Shown: positions 1 to 8,003 of the stretch, one piece after another | Numbering within the stretch: the stretch's first letter is position 1 | Layout: each line of letters opens with the position of its first letter | NCBI RefSeq assembly: GCF_000801335.2 | Contig: NZ_JSEH01000003.1 | Span: forward strand, 186,001 to 250,000 | DNA length: 64,000 nt | Source: Desulfovibrio sp. TomC | GTDB lineage: Bacteria; Desulfobacterota; Desulfovibrionia; Desulfovibrionales; Desulfovibrionaceae | Reading direction: 5' to 3' | Notes under the pieces: model-generated | Database searches by the model: none | The model's input: only the letters and a program-made list of their open reading frames with translations | What the model was told of the DNA's origin: nothing | Translations under genes and position numbers: made by a program

Positions 1-1410
1 TGGCTCATGCGGTCCTGCGACGCGCCCCTGTACGGCTCGAAATTCACCCTGGCCCTGGCCGGCAAGAAGCTCGAAGAGCACAGTCTGCGGGAATTCACCC
101 GGTTTGAGCCGGTGGCTGCCGGCGACGTGGTCACTCTGGGCGATTTTCGCGTCACCTTTTTCCCGGTCTGCCATTCCATTGTCCATGGCTTTGGCCTGGG
201 CATCGAAACCCCGGCCGGGCGCATCGTCCACACCGGCGATTTCAAGATCGACCGCAATCCGCTCGACGGCCACGCCACCGATCTGGAGGCCATCAAGCGC
301 TTTGCCAAGCCGGGCGTGACCCTGCTTCTCTCCGACTCCACCAATGCCGAACGCGAGGGGTTTGCCCTCACGGAACGCGAGATCAAGGCCGCCCTGGGCG
401 ACATCTTCACCGATGCCGCCGGCCGCATTGTGGTGACGCTTTTTTCCAGCCACATCCAGCGGATGCAGGAAGTCTTCGATCTGGCCCACGCCACCGGCCG
501 CAAGGTGGCTGTGTCGGGCAAGAGCCTTTTCACCAACATCGAGATCGCCCGGGAACTGGGCCATCTGCGCATTCCGCCCGGGACCGAGGCCAGCCTGGAC
601 GAGCTGCCGGGCCTGCCCGACCATCAGGTGGTGCTGCTGGTCACCGGCTCCCAGGGGGAACCGCTCTCGGCCCTGTCGCGTCTGGCCTACGGCGAACACC
701 GGCAGGTGAAAATCCAGCGGGGCGATACGGTCCTTTTGTCTTCGCGCTTTATCCCCGGCAACATCCGGGCCATCACGAGGCTTATAAACCGCCTCTACAA
801 GCTCGGGGCCGAGGTCCTCTACGAGCGTGTCCAGGCCATCCACGCCTCGGGACACGCCCATGCCGAGGAACTGCGGCTCATGCTGCGCACGGTTTCGCCC
901 AAGTTTTTCATCCCCATCCACGGCGAGTATCGCCATCTGGTCAAGCACGCCCGCATTGCGGTGTCCTGCGGCGTGGCCCCGGAACGGGCCCTGGTGATCG
1001 AGGACGGCCAGCCCGTGACCTTTGGCGGGGGGCTTATCCGCATGGAAGACGCCATCCCGGTCGAGCATATCTACGTTGACGGCAAAGGGGTCGGCGACGT
1101 CGGGGCCACCGTGCTCAAGGAACGCCAGCTGCTGGCCGGCGAGGGCTTGGTCATCGTGGTCATGGTGGTGGACGAGAAATCCGGCGAACTGACCTTTGGT
1201 CCGAACATCCTCTCCAAGGGCTTTGTTTTCGAGCAGCACTACAGCCACGTGCTGGAAGACGCCAAATGCATCGTGCTCGACATCTACGAAAACGTGCCCC
1301 CGGGCCAGTCCGATCTGCTCAAGGAGCGCATTCGCTCCGCCTTGCGGCGGTTTTTTCGCAAGATCCTCGAACGCGACCCGGTGGTGGTGCCGCTGGTCAT
1401 CACCCTGTAA
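1..1410 (+). CDS. rnj: Ribonuclease J (5'-truncated by window edge)
   Basis: Ribonuclease J is a metallo-beta-lactamase/beta-CASP enzyme that degrades and matures RNA in the cytoplasm. The reading frame is already open at base 1, so the N-terminal metal motif (HxHxDH) lies outside the window. What remains fits the family in order: the beta-lactamase portion with HTGDFK, the LLLSDSTNAE block typical of RNase J, the beta-CASP part with TGSQGEP and SSRFIPGN, the HASGHA and FIPIHGEY blocks near the active site, and a C-terminal domain of about 100 residues. Family members are about 550 aa, so roughly 80 residues are missing. The ATG at base 7 is internal and not the start. An FAA-hydrolase gene follows after 13 bp, probably in the same transcript. 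The family assignment is secure. Confidence 0.93.
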   Translation, partial: WLMRSCDAPLYGSKFTLALAGKKLEEHSLREFTRFEPVAAGDVVTLGDFRVTFFPVCHSIVHGFGLGIETPAGRIVHTGDFKIDRNPLDGHATDLEAIKRFAKPGVTLLLSDSTNAEREGFALTEREIKAALGDIFTDAAGRIVVTLFSSHIQRMQEVFDLAHATGRKVAVSGKSLFTNIEIARELGHLRIPPGTEASLDELPGLPDHQVVLLVTGSQGEPLSALSRLAYGEHRQVKIQRGDTVLLSSRFIPGNIRAITRLINRLYKLGAEVLYERVQAIHASGHAHAEELRLMLRTVSPKFFIPIHGEYRHLVKHARIAVSCGVAPERALVIEDGQPVTFGGGLIRMEDAIPVEHIYVDGKGVGDVGATVLKERQLLAGEGLVIVVMVVDEKSGELTFGPNILSKGFVFEQHYSHVLEDAKCIVLDIYENVPPGQSDLLKERIRSALRRFFRKILERDPVVVPLVITL

Positions 1411-1423
1411 GGGAGAACGCGCA

Positions 1424-2197
1424 ATGAAGGTCCTTCGGGTGCGCCACGGCGACGCCGCATTTTACGCCCAGCTTGTGGTCGAAAACAGTACCGTTGTCTG
1501 TCTCGACCGCGCCTTGGGCCTGCCCGATCCCATCCCGCTGGCCGAGGTGGCCGTGCTGCCGCCGGTGACGCCGTCGAAGATCATCTGCGCCGCCGGCAAC
1601 TTCCGCAGCCGCCTGCGCGAGATGGGACGGGAGGCTGCCGATGCGCCCATGCTGTTTTTAAAGCCGCCCTCGGCCGTCATCGGTTCCGGGCAGGCCATCG
1701 TGCTGCCCCAGGCCTCGGCCCGGGTGGATGCCGAGGGCGAACTGGCCCTGGTCATCGGCCGGGCCTGTCGCAACCTGGCCGCAGCCGACGTGGCCAAATA
1801 CCTGTTCGGCTATGCCTGTGCGGGCGACGTGACCGCCGTGGACCTGCGCGCCCTCGACGAAACCCTGGGGCGGGCCAAGGGCTTTGACACCTTTGCCCCC
1901 ATCGGCCCGTGGATCGAAACCGAGGTGGACAACCCGACGGCGCTGGGCCTGCGGATGTTTGTCAACGGACAGCTCGTCCAGGAAGGAAACACCAGCGACA
2001 TGGTGGTTTCGCCCTTTGCCCTGGTCAGCTTTGTCTCCTCGATCATGACGCTGCTGCCGGGCGACGTGATCCTCTCCGGTTCGCCGGCCGGTCCGAGCCC
2101 CATCACCCCGGGCGACGAGGTGCGCGTGGAGATCGACGGCGTGGGCGTGCTCATCAATCCTGTCCGGGCCGAACCCGAAGCCACGCCCCTGCAATAA
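1424..2197 (+). CDS. Fumarylacetoacetate hydrolase family protein
   Basis: This 257-residue protein belongs to the FAH superfamily, metal-dependent enzymes that hydrolyse or isomerise acylpyruvates and hydroxymuconic-type diacids. A short N-terminal region (about 1-50) leads into the FAH core beginning near the PSKIICAAGNF block. The acidic metal ligands appear in the DAEGELALVIG stretch and in the GDVTAVDLR segment, and the conserved late loop LLPGDVILSGSPAG is present. The ATG at 1424 was chosen because the preceding GGGAGAAC is a usable ribosome-binding site and because an upstream extension would run deep into the RNase J gene. It probably shares a transcript with RNase J. Exact substrate cannot be told from sequence; many members act in aromatic degradation or oxaloacetate/fumarylpyruvate clean-up. 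Confidence 0.88.
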   Translation: MKVLRVRHGDAAFYAQLVVENSTVVCLDRALGLPDPIPLAEVAVLPPVTPSKIICAAGNFRSRLREMGREAADAPMLFLKPPSAVIGSGQAIVLPQASARVDAEGELALVIGRACRNLAAADVAKYLFGYACAGDVTAVDLRALDETLGRAKGFDTFAPIGPWIETEVDNPTALGLRMFVNGQLVQEGNTSDMVVSPFALVSFVSSIMTLLPGDVILSGSPAGPSPITPGDEVRVEIDGVGVLINPVRAEPEATPLQ

Positions 2198-2212
2198 GCG
2201 CCGAATGGACGC

Positions 2213-2241
2213 TTGCTTTTTTTAAAAAAGCGGCCTACAAG
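2213..2241 (+). promoter_or_regulatory. Candidate sigma-70 promoter of rpsB-tsf
   Basis: TTGCTT (2213-2218) and TACAAG (2236-2241) are separated by 17 bp, upstream of rpsB. The -10 box overlaps a perfect hairpin, AGCGGC-CTACAA-GCCGCT (2229-2246). A palindrome GCTTTTTTTAAAAAAGC lies across the spacer. Each hexamer matches consensus at 4 of 6 positions, so this is only a candidate. Confidence 0.4.
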
Positions 2242-2338
2242 CCGCTGTTCATCAAACACGCACGCCCTGCCTGTTGATCCTGGGTGCCGGACGGTCCGGT
2301 TGCTCTGGCGGGGTGGAGGGAAAACCCAAGGAGTTCCC

Positions 2339-3133
2339 ATGCCTTACGTTTCAATGAAACAGCTGTTGGAGACCGGCGTCCACTTCGGACACCAGACGCG
2401 CCGTTGGAACCCCAAGATGCGTCCGTTCATTTTCGGGGCCAGAAACGGCATCCATATCATCGATCTGCAGCAGACCGTCAAACTCTACCAGAAGGCCCAC
2501 GACTTCATCTCCGACGTGGTGACCGGCGGCGGCCGCGTCATTTTCATCGGGACCAAGCGTCAGGCCCAGGAGTCCGTGCGCAAGGAAGCTGACCGCGTCG
2601 GCCAGTACTCCGTGACCAACCGGTGGATGGGCGGCATGCTCACCAACTTTCAGACCATCAAGAAGAGCATCGATCGCTTAAAGCTCCTGGAGCGCATGTT
2701 CGAAGACGGCACCATCAAGCGTTTCCCCAAAAAGGAAATCGTCATGATGGGCCGCGAAGTGACCAAGCTGACCGCCAACCTCGGCGGCATCAAGAACATG
2801 GATCGTCTGCCCCAGGCGGCCTTTATCATCGACCCCAAGCGCGAGGAAATCGCCGTCCAGGAATGCCGCAAGCTCGGCATCCCCATCGTGGCCGTGGTTG
2901 ACACCAACTGCGATCCCGACGTCATCGACTACGTGATCCCCGGCAACGACGACGCCATCCGGGCCATCAAGCTGTTTGCCACCAGCATTGCCGAAGCCTG
3001 CCTCGAAGGCGCGGCCCAGAACAAGGACGTCGATATTGAAGCGGCCATGGACAAGGACGAAGCGCCCGAGTCCGTCGCCCCGGCGGCTCCTGAAGCCGCT
3101 CCCGAAACCGCTCCCGAAACCACCGTCGAGTAG
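2339..3133 (+). CDS. rpsB: 30S ribosomal protein S2
   Basis: S2 binds the head/body junction of the 30S subunit and recruits S1. The 264-aa product starts with the S2 signature [18 protein letters not shown] and carries the family blocks [32 protein letters not shown] and VVDTNCDPD, in the usual spacing. The last 35 residues are an acidic Pro/Glu/Ala-rich tail (repeats of APETAPE type) that is variable in the family. The ATG at 2339 follows AAGGAGTTCCC, a strong ribosome-binding site; longer in-frame openings lack support. tsf follows 12 bp after the stop, the nearly universal rpsB-tsf operon. Confidence 0.98.
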   Translation: MPYVSMKQLLETGVHFGHQTRRWNPKMRPFIFGARNGIHIIDLQQTVKLYQKAHDFISDVVTGGGRVIFIGTKRQAQESVRKEADRVGQYSVTNRWMGGMLTNFQTIKKSIDRLKLLERMFEDGTIKRFPKKEIVMMGREVTKLTANLGGIKNMDRLPQAAFIIDPKREEIAVQECRKLGIPIVAVVDTNCDPDVIDYVIPGNDDAIRAIKLFATSIAEACLEGAAQNKDVDIEAAMDKDEAPESVAPAAPEAAPETAPETTVE

Positions 3134-3145
3134 GAGGATTCCCCA

Positions 3146-3748
3146 ATGTCGGCCATTTCCGCTGCTAACGTGAAGGCCCTGCGCGATAAAACCGGCGCGG
3201 GCATGATGGATTGCAAGAAGGCCCTTGGCGAGTGCAACTGCGACGAAGAAAAAGCCATCGCCTGGTTGCGCGAAAAGGGACTGTCCAAGGCCCAGAAACG
3301 GGCCGGCCGCGACACCTCCGAGGGCGTCATCGGCTCCTATATCCACTCCACCGGCAAGCTTGGCGTCATCGTCGAGATCAAGTGCGAGACGGACTTCGTG
3401 GCCCGTTCCGAGCGCTTCGTCGAGTTCGCCAAGAACGTGGCCATGCAGATTGCTGCGGCCAACCCGGTGTGTCTGGCTCCCGAGGACGTGCCGGCCGAGC
3501 TGCTGGCCAAGGAAAAAGAGATCTTCAAGCACCAGGCCATGGAAGAGGGCAAGCCCGAAGCCATTGCCGAGAAGATCGTCGAAGGCCGGGTCAAGAAGTT
3601 CTACAAAGAAATCTGCCTGCTGGAACAGCCGTTTATCAAGGACGACAAGGTCACCATCAAGGACCTGCTCAACGAGCTGATCGGCGTCCTGGGTGAAAAC
3701 GTCCAGATCGGGCGGTATACCCGCATGGCCCTGGGCGAGACCGCCTAG
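3146..3748 (+). CDS. tsf: Elongation factor Ts
   Basis: EF-Ts is the guanine-nucleotide exchange factor of EF-Tu. The 200-aa product has the N-terminal UBA-like domain with [19 protein letters not shown], then the core with [21 protein letters not shown], in which TDFVA contacts EF-Tu, and the C-terminal [12 protein letters not shown]. At 200 aa it is the short form (compare about 196 aa in Thermus, 283 in E. coli), lacking part of the second core subdomain and the coiled coil. The start follows GTAGGAGGATTCCCC, a strong ribosome-binding site overlapping the rpsB stop. A terminator follows. Confidence 0.97.
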   Translation: MSAISAANVKALRDKTGAGMMDCKKALGECNCDEEKAIAWLREKGLSKAQKRAGRDTSEGVIGSYIHSTGKLGVIVEIKCETDFVARSERFVEFAKNVAMQIAAANPVCLAPEDVPAELLAKEKEIFKHQAMEEGKPEAIAEKIVEGRVKKFYKEICLLEQPFIKDDKVTIKDLLNELIGVLGENVQIGRYTRMALGETA

Positions 3749-3768
3749 GCAACCACGCACCGATTGTC

Positions 3769-3795
3769 AAACGGGCCGCAAGGCCCGTTTTTTTT
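3769..3795 (+). terminator. Rho-independent terminator after tsf
   Basis: A perfect 9-bp stem, AAACGGGCC / GGCCCGTTT, with a GCAA-type loop runs into a T tract (3788-3795). It lies 20 bp after the tsf stop and separates rpsB-tsf from pyrH. Confidence 0.93.
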
Positions 3796-4062
3796 GGAGT
3801 CGCCGGAGGCGGCGATACCCTTTGCATTCTCGCCCGACCCGGGCATGATGGCCGGGATCGTCTGCCCGGGCGCAGGCGGTCCCGCATCCAGGCCGGAAGG
3901 CGGCGTCAACGGTCTGTTCCGGGAGGGGGCAGATACGGGGCTGGCGCAGGCTCCCGGGGCAAGCGGCCAAGCCCCGGAGCAAAGGACCATCCGCCGGCCT
4001 GCGGCGGCCCGGCAACGGCCCGCCGGCAGACTGATACCCCTCTCATTATCACGAGGTGCCCC
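3796..4062. other. Non-coding interval between tsf terminator and pyrH
   Basis: About 270 bp of GC-rich DNA with no convincing gene on either strand; the minus-strand openings here look like shadows. It must contain the pyrH promoter, but no clear -35/-10 pair could be picked. A small palindrome CCGCCGGCCTGCGGCGG lies near 3992-4008. Confidence 0.5.
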
Positions 4063-4785
4063 ATGTCGAATTTGCGGTTTTCCCAGGTTTTGCTTAAGAT
4101 CAGCGGCGAGGCATTGGCCGGTGGTCGGCCCTTTGGCATCGACAACCAGACCATCACCAATTTTTGCCGGGAGATCGTGGACGCCACTGCCCTTGGAGCC
4201 AGGATTTCCCTGGTTATCGGCGGCGGCAATATCTTTCGCGGCGTCTCCGAACAGGCCGCCGGCATGGACCGGTCTTCGGCCGACTACATGGGGATGCTGG
4301 CCACGGTCTTAAACGCTCTGGCCGTCCAGGAAGGCCTCGAGAAGCAGGGCCTGTCCACCCGCGTCATGTCGGCCATCACCATGCGCGAGGTGTGCGAGCC
4401 CTATATCCGTCGTCGCGCCCTGCACCATCTGGACAAGGGCCGGGTGGTTATTTGCGCTGCCGGAACCGGCAATCCGTATTTCACCACGGACACGGCCGCA
4501 GCGCTTCGGGCCATGGAGCTGAAAAGCGAGGCCATTCTCAAGGGAACCAAGGTCGACGGCGTGTACGACAAGGACCCGGCCAAACACGCCGACGCCGTCA
4601 AATTCGATGAACTGACCTATATGGACGTGCTGGAAAAGCGGCTGCGGGTCATGGATACCACCGCCATCAGCTTGGCCATGGACAATCATATGCCCATCGT
4701 GGTCTTTAACATGTTTACCGCAGGAAACCTGAGCCGGGTGCTCACGGGCGAGCCCGTCGGCACCGTTGTCAGAGGAGGCGAATAA
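4063..4785 (+). CDS. pyrH: UMP kinase
   Basis: UMP kinase phosphorylates UMP to UDP with ATP in the cytoplasm, feeding pyrimidine nucleotide synthesis. The 240-aa protein has the amino-acid-kinase fold: LLKISGEAL near the N-terminus (phosphate-binding Lys and Gly), [10 protein letters not shown] (bacterial UMPK signature), [19 protein letters not shown] in the middle, then the VDGVYDKDP loop. Length matches the family. The start ATG follows CACGAGGTGCCCC, a moderate ribosome-binding site. frr begins 1 bp after the stop, so the two are translationally coupled. Confidence 0.98.
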   Translation: MSNLRFSQVLLKISGEALAGGRPFGIDNQTITNFCREIVDATALGARISLVIGGGNIFRGVSEQAAGMDRSSADYMGMLATVLNALAVQEGLEKQGLSTRVMSAITMREVCEPYIRRRALHHLDKGRVVICAAGTGNPYFTTDTAAALRAMELKSEAILKGTKVDGVYDKDPAKHADAVKFDELTYMDVLEKRLRVMDTTAISLAMDNHMPIVVFNMFTAGNLSRVLTGEPVGTVVRGGE

Positions 4786-4786
4786 C

Positions 4787-5341
4787 ATGCAGGCAGTGCT
4801 CAAGGACGCCGAAGACAGGATGAAAAAGGTGCTGGCCACCCTGGAGAAGGAATTCTCCCGGCTGCGCACCGGCCGGGCCTCAAGCGCCCTGCTCGAAGGC
4901 GTGCGCGTGGACTATTACGGCACCCCCACCCAGCTCGACCAGCTGGCCTCGGTGGCCACGCCCGACAGCCGCACCATCACCATCCAGCCCTGGGACCGCA
5001 AAGCCTTTGCCGACATCGAAAAGGCCATCATGAAGTCCGGCCTGGGCCTCACGCCGGTCAACGACGGCAAGGTCATCCGTATCTCCATTCCGCCCCTGAC
5101 CGAAGATCGCCGCAAAGAGTTGGTCAAGATGGGCAAGAAGCACACCGAGGAAGCCAAGGTGGCCGTGCGCAACATCCGCCGCGACGCCAACGAGGCCCTC
5201 AAGAAAAAGAAAAGCGACAAGAAGATCAACGAAGACGACCAGCACAAGGGCCAGGAAGACGTGCAAAAGCTCACCGACAACTATATTGTCAAAACCGATG
5301 AGGCCTTTTCCAAGAAGGAAAAGGAAATCATGGAGATCTAG
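4787..5341 (+). CDS. frr: Ribosome recycling factor
   Basis: RRF splits post-termination ribosomes together with EF-G. The 184-aa product has the standard length and blocks: [10 protein letters not shown], then DYYGTPTPL-like [39 protein letters not shown], and [10 protein letters not shown] near the C-terminus in the three-helix bundle domain. The ATG at 4787 is preceded by AGAGGAGGCGAATAAC, a strong ribosome-binding site inside the end of pyrH; an upstream TTG at 4766 in the same frame is a poorer start. It lies between pyrH and uppS, as in many bacteria. Confidence 0.97.
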   Translation: MQAVLKDAEDRMKKVLATLEKEFSRLRTGRASSALLEGVRVDYYGTPTQLDQLASVATPDSRTITIQPWDRKAFADIEKAIMKSGLGLTPVNDGKVIRISIPPLTEDRRKELVKMGKKHTEEAKVAVRNIRRDANEALKKKKSDKKINEDDQHKGQEDVQKLTDNYIVKTDEAFSKKEKEIMEI

Positions 5342-5343
5342 CC

Positions 5344-6063
5344 CTGGACAGCCATACGCTTCCGCTGCCGCGCCACGTGGCCGTCATCATGGACGGCAAC
5401 GGGCGCTGGGCCACCATGCGCGGGCTGCCCCGCAGCGAGGGACACCGGGCCGGCACCGAGTCGGCCCGGGCCATTCTCACCCGTTGCCGGGAGCTCGGCA
5501 TCGGCCATCTGACCCTGTACACCTTTTCCAAGGAGAACTGGGGCCGGCCGGCTGAGGAGGTCAAGTTCCTGTTTGATCTGCTCGTGCGGTTTCTGACCCG
5601 CGAGCTCGATACCCTGCTCACCCAATCCATTCGCTTCAAGGTGCTTGGCGAGATCGACGAACTGCCGCTGGCCACCCGCAAGGTGCTGGGCCACGTCATT
5701 GCCAAGACTGCCCAGTGCACGGCCATGACGCTCAATCTGGCGCTCAATTATTCCGGACGCGAAGAGATCCTGCGGGCCTGCCGCCGGCTTGCGGCCAAGG
5801 GGACGCCGCCGGACGGGATCACCGAAGAGGCCCTGGCCGCGGAACTCTACACCGCCGGCCAGCCCGATCCCGATCTCATCATCCGCACCAGCGGCGAGAT
5901 GCGCCTGTCCGGCTACCTCCTGTGGCAATCGGCCTACAGCGAGTTCGCCTTCCCGGACACGCTTTGGCCGGATTTTTCCCCGGCCCATCTCGACGCCGTT
6001 TTAAGCGACTACCAGAACCGCACCCGCCGCTTCGGCCTGACCGGCGAGCAGCTCCAGACCTAG
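5344..6063 (+). CDS. uppS: Undecaprenyl diphosphate synthase (possible CTG start)
   Basis: UppS condenses eight isopentenyl units onto farnesyl diphosphate in cis, giving the C55 carrier lipid for cell-wall synthesis. The signature VAVIMDGNGRWA (catalytic Asp, phosphate loop), then TLYTFSKENWGRP, ALNYSGREEI and PDLIIRTSGEMRLSGYLLWQ are all present. The frame has no ATG before the signature. GTG at 5377 would begin right inside it and lacks a ribosome-binding site. CTG at 5344 adds MDSHTLPLPRH, restoring the usual P-x-H before the signature, and has GGAG 8 bp upstream. I therefore prefer the CTG; standard callers will report 5377. cdsA and dxr, the usual next genes, are absent here. Confidence 0.93.
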   Translation: MDSHTLPLPRHVAVIMDGNGRWATMRGLPRSEGHRAGTESARAILTRCRELGIGHLTLYTFSKENWGRPAEEVKFLFDLLVRFLTRELDTLLTQSIRFKVLGEIDELPLATRKVLGHVIAKTAQCTAMTLNLALNYSGREEILRACRRLAAKGTPPDGITEEALAAELYTAGQPDPDLIIRTSGEMRLSGYLLWQSAYSEFAFPDTLWPDFSPAHLDAVLSDYQNRTRRFGLTGEQLQT

Positions 6064-6113
6064 GGGAGCGCCCTCGGACTCTGTCCGGCCCGGCGTCGGC
6101 GGCAAGCCACGGA

Positions 6114-6425
6114 TTACGGCGCAAGCGGCGGGTTCTTTTCAATTCCTTCCGTCAGAAAGACTCGATAGTCGCTGCCCAGATGCCTGTGTTTGCAGGCCGC
6201 CTGGTAGGCCGGGCTGCCGTAAAAGGCTTTTGCTTCTTCGGCGCAGGCGAATTCAAGCACGACAACGCCTTGGGCCTCGGCTCCCTCCAGCGTCTGGCAG
6301 GGGCCGTAAATGACGTGCGGCGTGATGTCGTGGCCCAGCATGGCGGCGGGAGCCTGTTGTTTATAGAGGGCGTATTCGGCTTCGTCGCGCATCTTCTCGC
6401 GAATGAAAATCAGATAGGCAGCCAT
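6114..6425 (-). CDS. DUF1330 family protein
   Basis: A 103-aa cytoplasmic protein of the DUF1330 family, small ferredoxin-like (dimeric alpha/beta-barrel) proteins of unknown biochemical role. The start MAAYLIFIREKMRD, the central IYGPCQTLEG, the VVVLEFACAEEAKAFY block and the YRVFLTEGI end all fit the family pattern, in which the AxxFYxSxxYQ helix is conserved. The minus ATG at 6425 gives the typical length; a longer opening runs upstream in the same frame but reads through the intergenic DNA. It lies just downstream of an SDR gene on the same strand (124 bp apart), so the two may be co-transcribed and could belong to one small-molecule detoxification unit. Confidence 0.82.
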   Translation of the reverse strand: MAAYLIFIREKMRDEAEYALYKQQAPAAMLGHDITPHVIYGPCQTLEGAEAQGVVVLEFACAEEAKAFYGSPAYQAACKHRHLGSDYRVFLTEGIEKNPPLAP

Positions 6426-6549
6426 GGGGGCGCTCCTTGTCGGCTGGTTCGTTGGGAGGGACTGGGTGTGCGCCCGGGCCTGCGGGCACAGGCAGAACAC
6501 CGGGGCACAGGGCCGTATGGACCTGGCGGTTCCTGGCGGGACTACCCGG

Positions 6550-7329
6550 CTAGGCCACCGGGATCGTGCCGCCGTCGATGACATACTCCGTGCCGGTGAT
6601 GGCCGCTGCCCGGGGCGAGGCCAGAAACGCGATGAGATTTGCCACCTCAAGGGGTTTTGCCGGGCGGCCAAGGGGAATGCCGCCCAGGGCATCCATGATG
6701 ATCCGCTGGCCGCCTGCATAGTCGCTGCCGGCCTTCGCGGCCAGCCTTTCGGCCAGGGCCACGGCCGCTTCCGTTTCGACCCAGCCGGGTGAGACGCGCA
6801 CGACCCGGATGCCTTTGGGGGAAACCTCCTTGGACAGGCTTTTGCTGTACGTTGACAGCGCCGCCTTGGCCGCTGCATAGGCCGTCGTGGAGTCCGGGAG
6901 CGGGAGACGATCCTGAATCGAGGTGACGTGGATGACGACGCCGGAACCCTGGGCCAGCATCCCGGGCAGCAGGGCGCGATCCAGGCGCACGGCGGGAAAC
7001 AGGTTGAGGGACAGTTCCCTGTGCCAGGCCGCCTCGTCCAGGGCGGCAAAACCGCCGGCCGGGGCGCTGGACCCGCCCAACACGTGAATGATGCTGTCCA
7101 CGCCGCCAAGCCGGTTGCCAACCGCCCGGGCAACCGCGGCACAGCCGTCAAGGGTGGTCAGGTCTGCGGCCACAAAGGCGTCATCCGGCAGATCTTCCGG
7201 TTGTGTGCGGGCCACAGCCAGCACGCGGGCTCCGTAGTGGCGAAAGAGCCCGGCCACAGCGCCGCCAATACCCTTGGTCCCGGCCGTCACCAGGACGCGC
7301 TGGCCCGCAAGTTCAAGATTCATGGACAT
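6550..7329 (-). CDS. Short-chain dehydrogenase/reductase
   Basis: A 259-aa NAD(P)-dependent oxidoreductase of the classical SDR family. The nucleotide-binding motif appears as VTAGTKGIG (TGxxxGxG variant) near residue 14, the structural NAG-like strand as HVLGGSSAP, the catalytic Ser in HVTSIQD, and the catalytic Tyr/Lys in [11 protein letters not shown] (YxxxK). The C-terminal [16 protein letters not shown] is the usual SDR end. ATG at 7329 follows GGAGATCAAGCC. It is divergent from an HxlR regulator with 106 bp between the starts, the arrangement expected when the regulator controls the enzyme. Substrate unknown. Confidence 0.92.
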   Translation of the reverse strand: MSMNLELAGQRVLVTAGTKGIGGAVAGLFRHYGARVLAVARTQPEDLPDDAFVAADLTTLDGCAAVARAVGNRLGGVDSIIHVLGGSSAPAGGFAALDEAAWHRELSLNLFPAVRLDRALLPGMLAQGSGVVIHVTSIQDRLPLPDSTTAYAAAKAALSTYSKSLSKEVSPKGIRVVRVSPGWVETEAAVALAERLAAKAGSDYAGGQRIIMDALGGIPLGRPAKPLEVANLIAFLASPRAAAITGTEYVIDGGTIPVA

Positions 7330-7435
7330 GGCTTGATCTCCAATCGGGTACCTTCTTTGTTGAAAACGACTGGCGGCCAAACTATGCCCAGGCTCGCAAC
7401 CCTGCAAGAACGCACCGAAAAGTGAGGGACTTCCC
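7330..7435. promoter_or_regulatory. Divergent control region SDR / HxlR
   Basis: The 106-bp interval must carry both promoters and probably the HxlR operator. A GGTACC palindrome (7348-7353) lies in the middle; this is a weak operator guess. No clear -35/-10 pair could be assigned. Confidence 0.35.
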
Positions 7436-7780
7436 ATGAGGAAAGCCTATACGCCCGAAACAGCGGCGGCGGATGTGGAAAAAACCCTGCAGGTGCTTGA
7501 GGGACGCTGGAAGTTGATTATTCTATTCCACTTGTTTGGTGGAAAAATCCAGCGTTACAGCGAGTTAGAGCGGCTCATTCCAGGTGTTTCCCCCAAGATG
7601 CTGGCCCAGCAATTGCGGCAGTTGGAGGCCGACGGCCTGATCTCCCGAAAACTGTATCCGCAAGTGCCTCCCAAGGTGGAGTACCGCCTGACGGCGTGGG
7701 GGCAGGCCCTGTGCCCGGCCCTGGATGCCCTGTTGCAATGGGCGGAGAAACGGCCTGAGGCCGGTGCCCCTCGGGAATAA
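7436..7780 (+). CDS. HxlR family transcriptional regulator
   Basis: A 114-aa winged-helix DNA-binding protein of the HxlR family. The family core is clear: [16 protein letters not shown] (helix with conserved WxxxIL), [25 protein letters not shown] (recognition helix region) and the wing [20 protein letters not shown], followed by G-x-x-L-x-x-x-L. HxlR proteins bind DNA as dimers and often respond to electrophiles or aldehydes. It has no N-terminal Cys of the redox-sensing type, so the inducer is open. Start follows GTGAGGGACTTCCC. It diverges from the SDR gene it probably regulates. Confidence 0.93.
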   Translation: MRKAYTPETAAADVEKTLQVLEGRWKLIILFHLFGGKIQRYSELERLIPGVSPKMLAQQLRQLEADGLISRKLYPQVPPKVEYRLTAWGQALCPALDALLQWAEKRPEAGAPRE

Positions 7781-7851
7781 ACGGGGCTCCCGGGCGGTTG
7801 TCGCAGGCTGCCCTCGCCGGCGACAGCCGCTTAAAAGCCAAGGCCTGTGGC

Positions 7852-7953
7852 GATGCGGAGCCTGGCCGTTGCCCCGACGCCACGCCGCCCTCTGTACGCA
7901 AGAGCCTCTCGCACCGTGTCCGGATGCGGAGCCTGCCCCGACGCCACGCCGCC
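7852..7953. repeat. Short imperfect direct repeat
   Basis: Two copies of about 31-38 bp, starting GATGCGGAGCCTG at 7852 and 7923 and ending CCCCGACGCCACGCCGCC, repeat with a 71-bp period. The second copy lacks 7 bp (GCCGTTG) present in the first. They sit in the 223-bp tail between the HxlR gene and the chemotaxis receptor; no gene is seen here. Confidence 0.6.
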
Positions 7954-8003
7954 TGCCCGGCTGCAGTCCAGACCGGGGGCCGATGGGCCGGCCGGCCCGG
8001 TTC

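Noticed and set aside
2678-3760. 360-aa minus-strand opening antisense to rpsB and tsf
   Set aside because: It is a shadow of two certain genes; its His/Gly/Asp-rich composition is typical of the wrong frame in GC-rich DNA.
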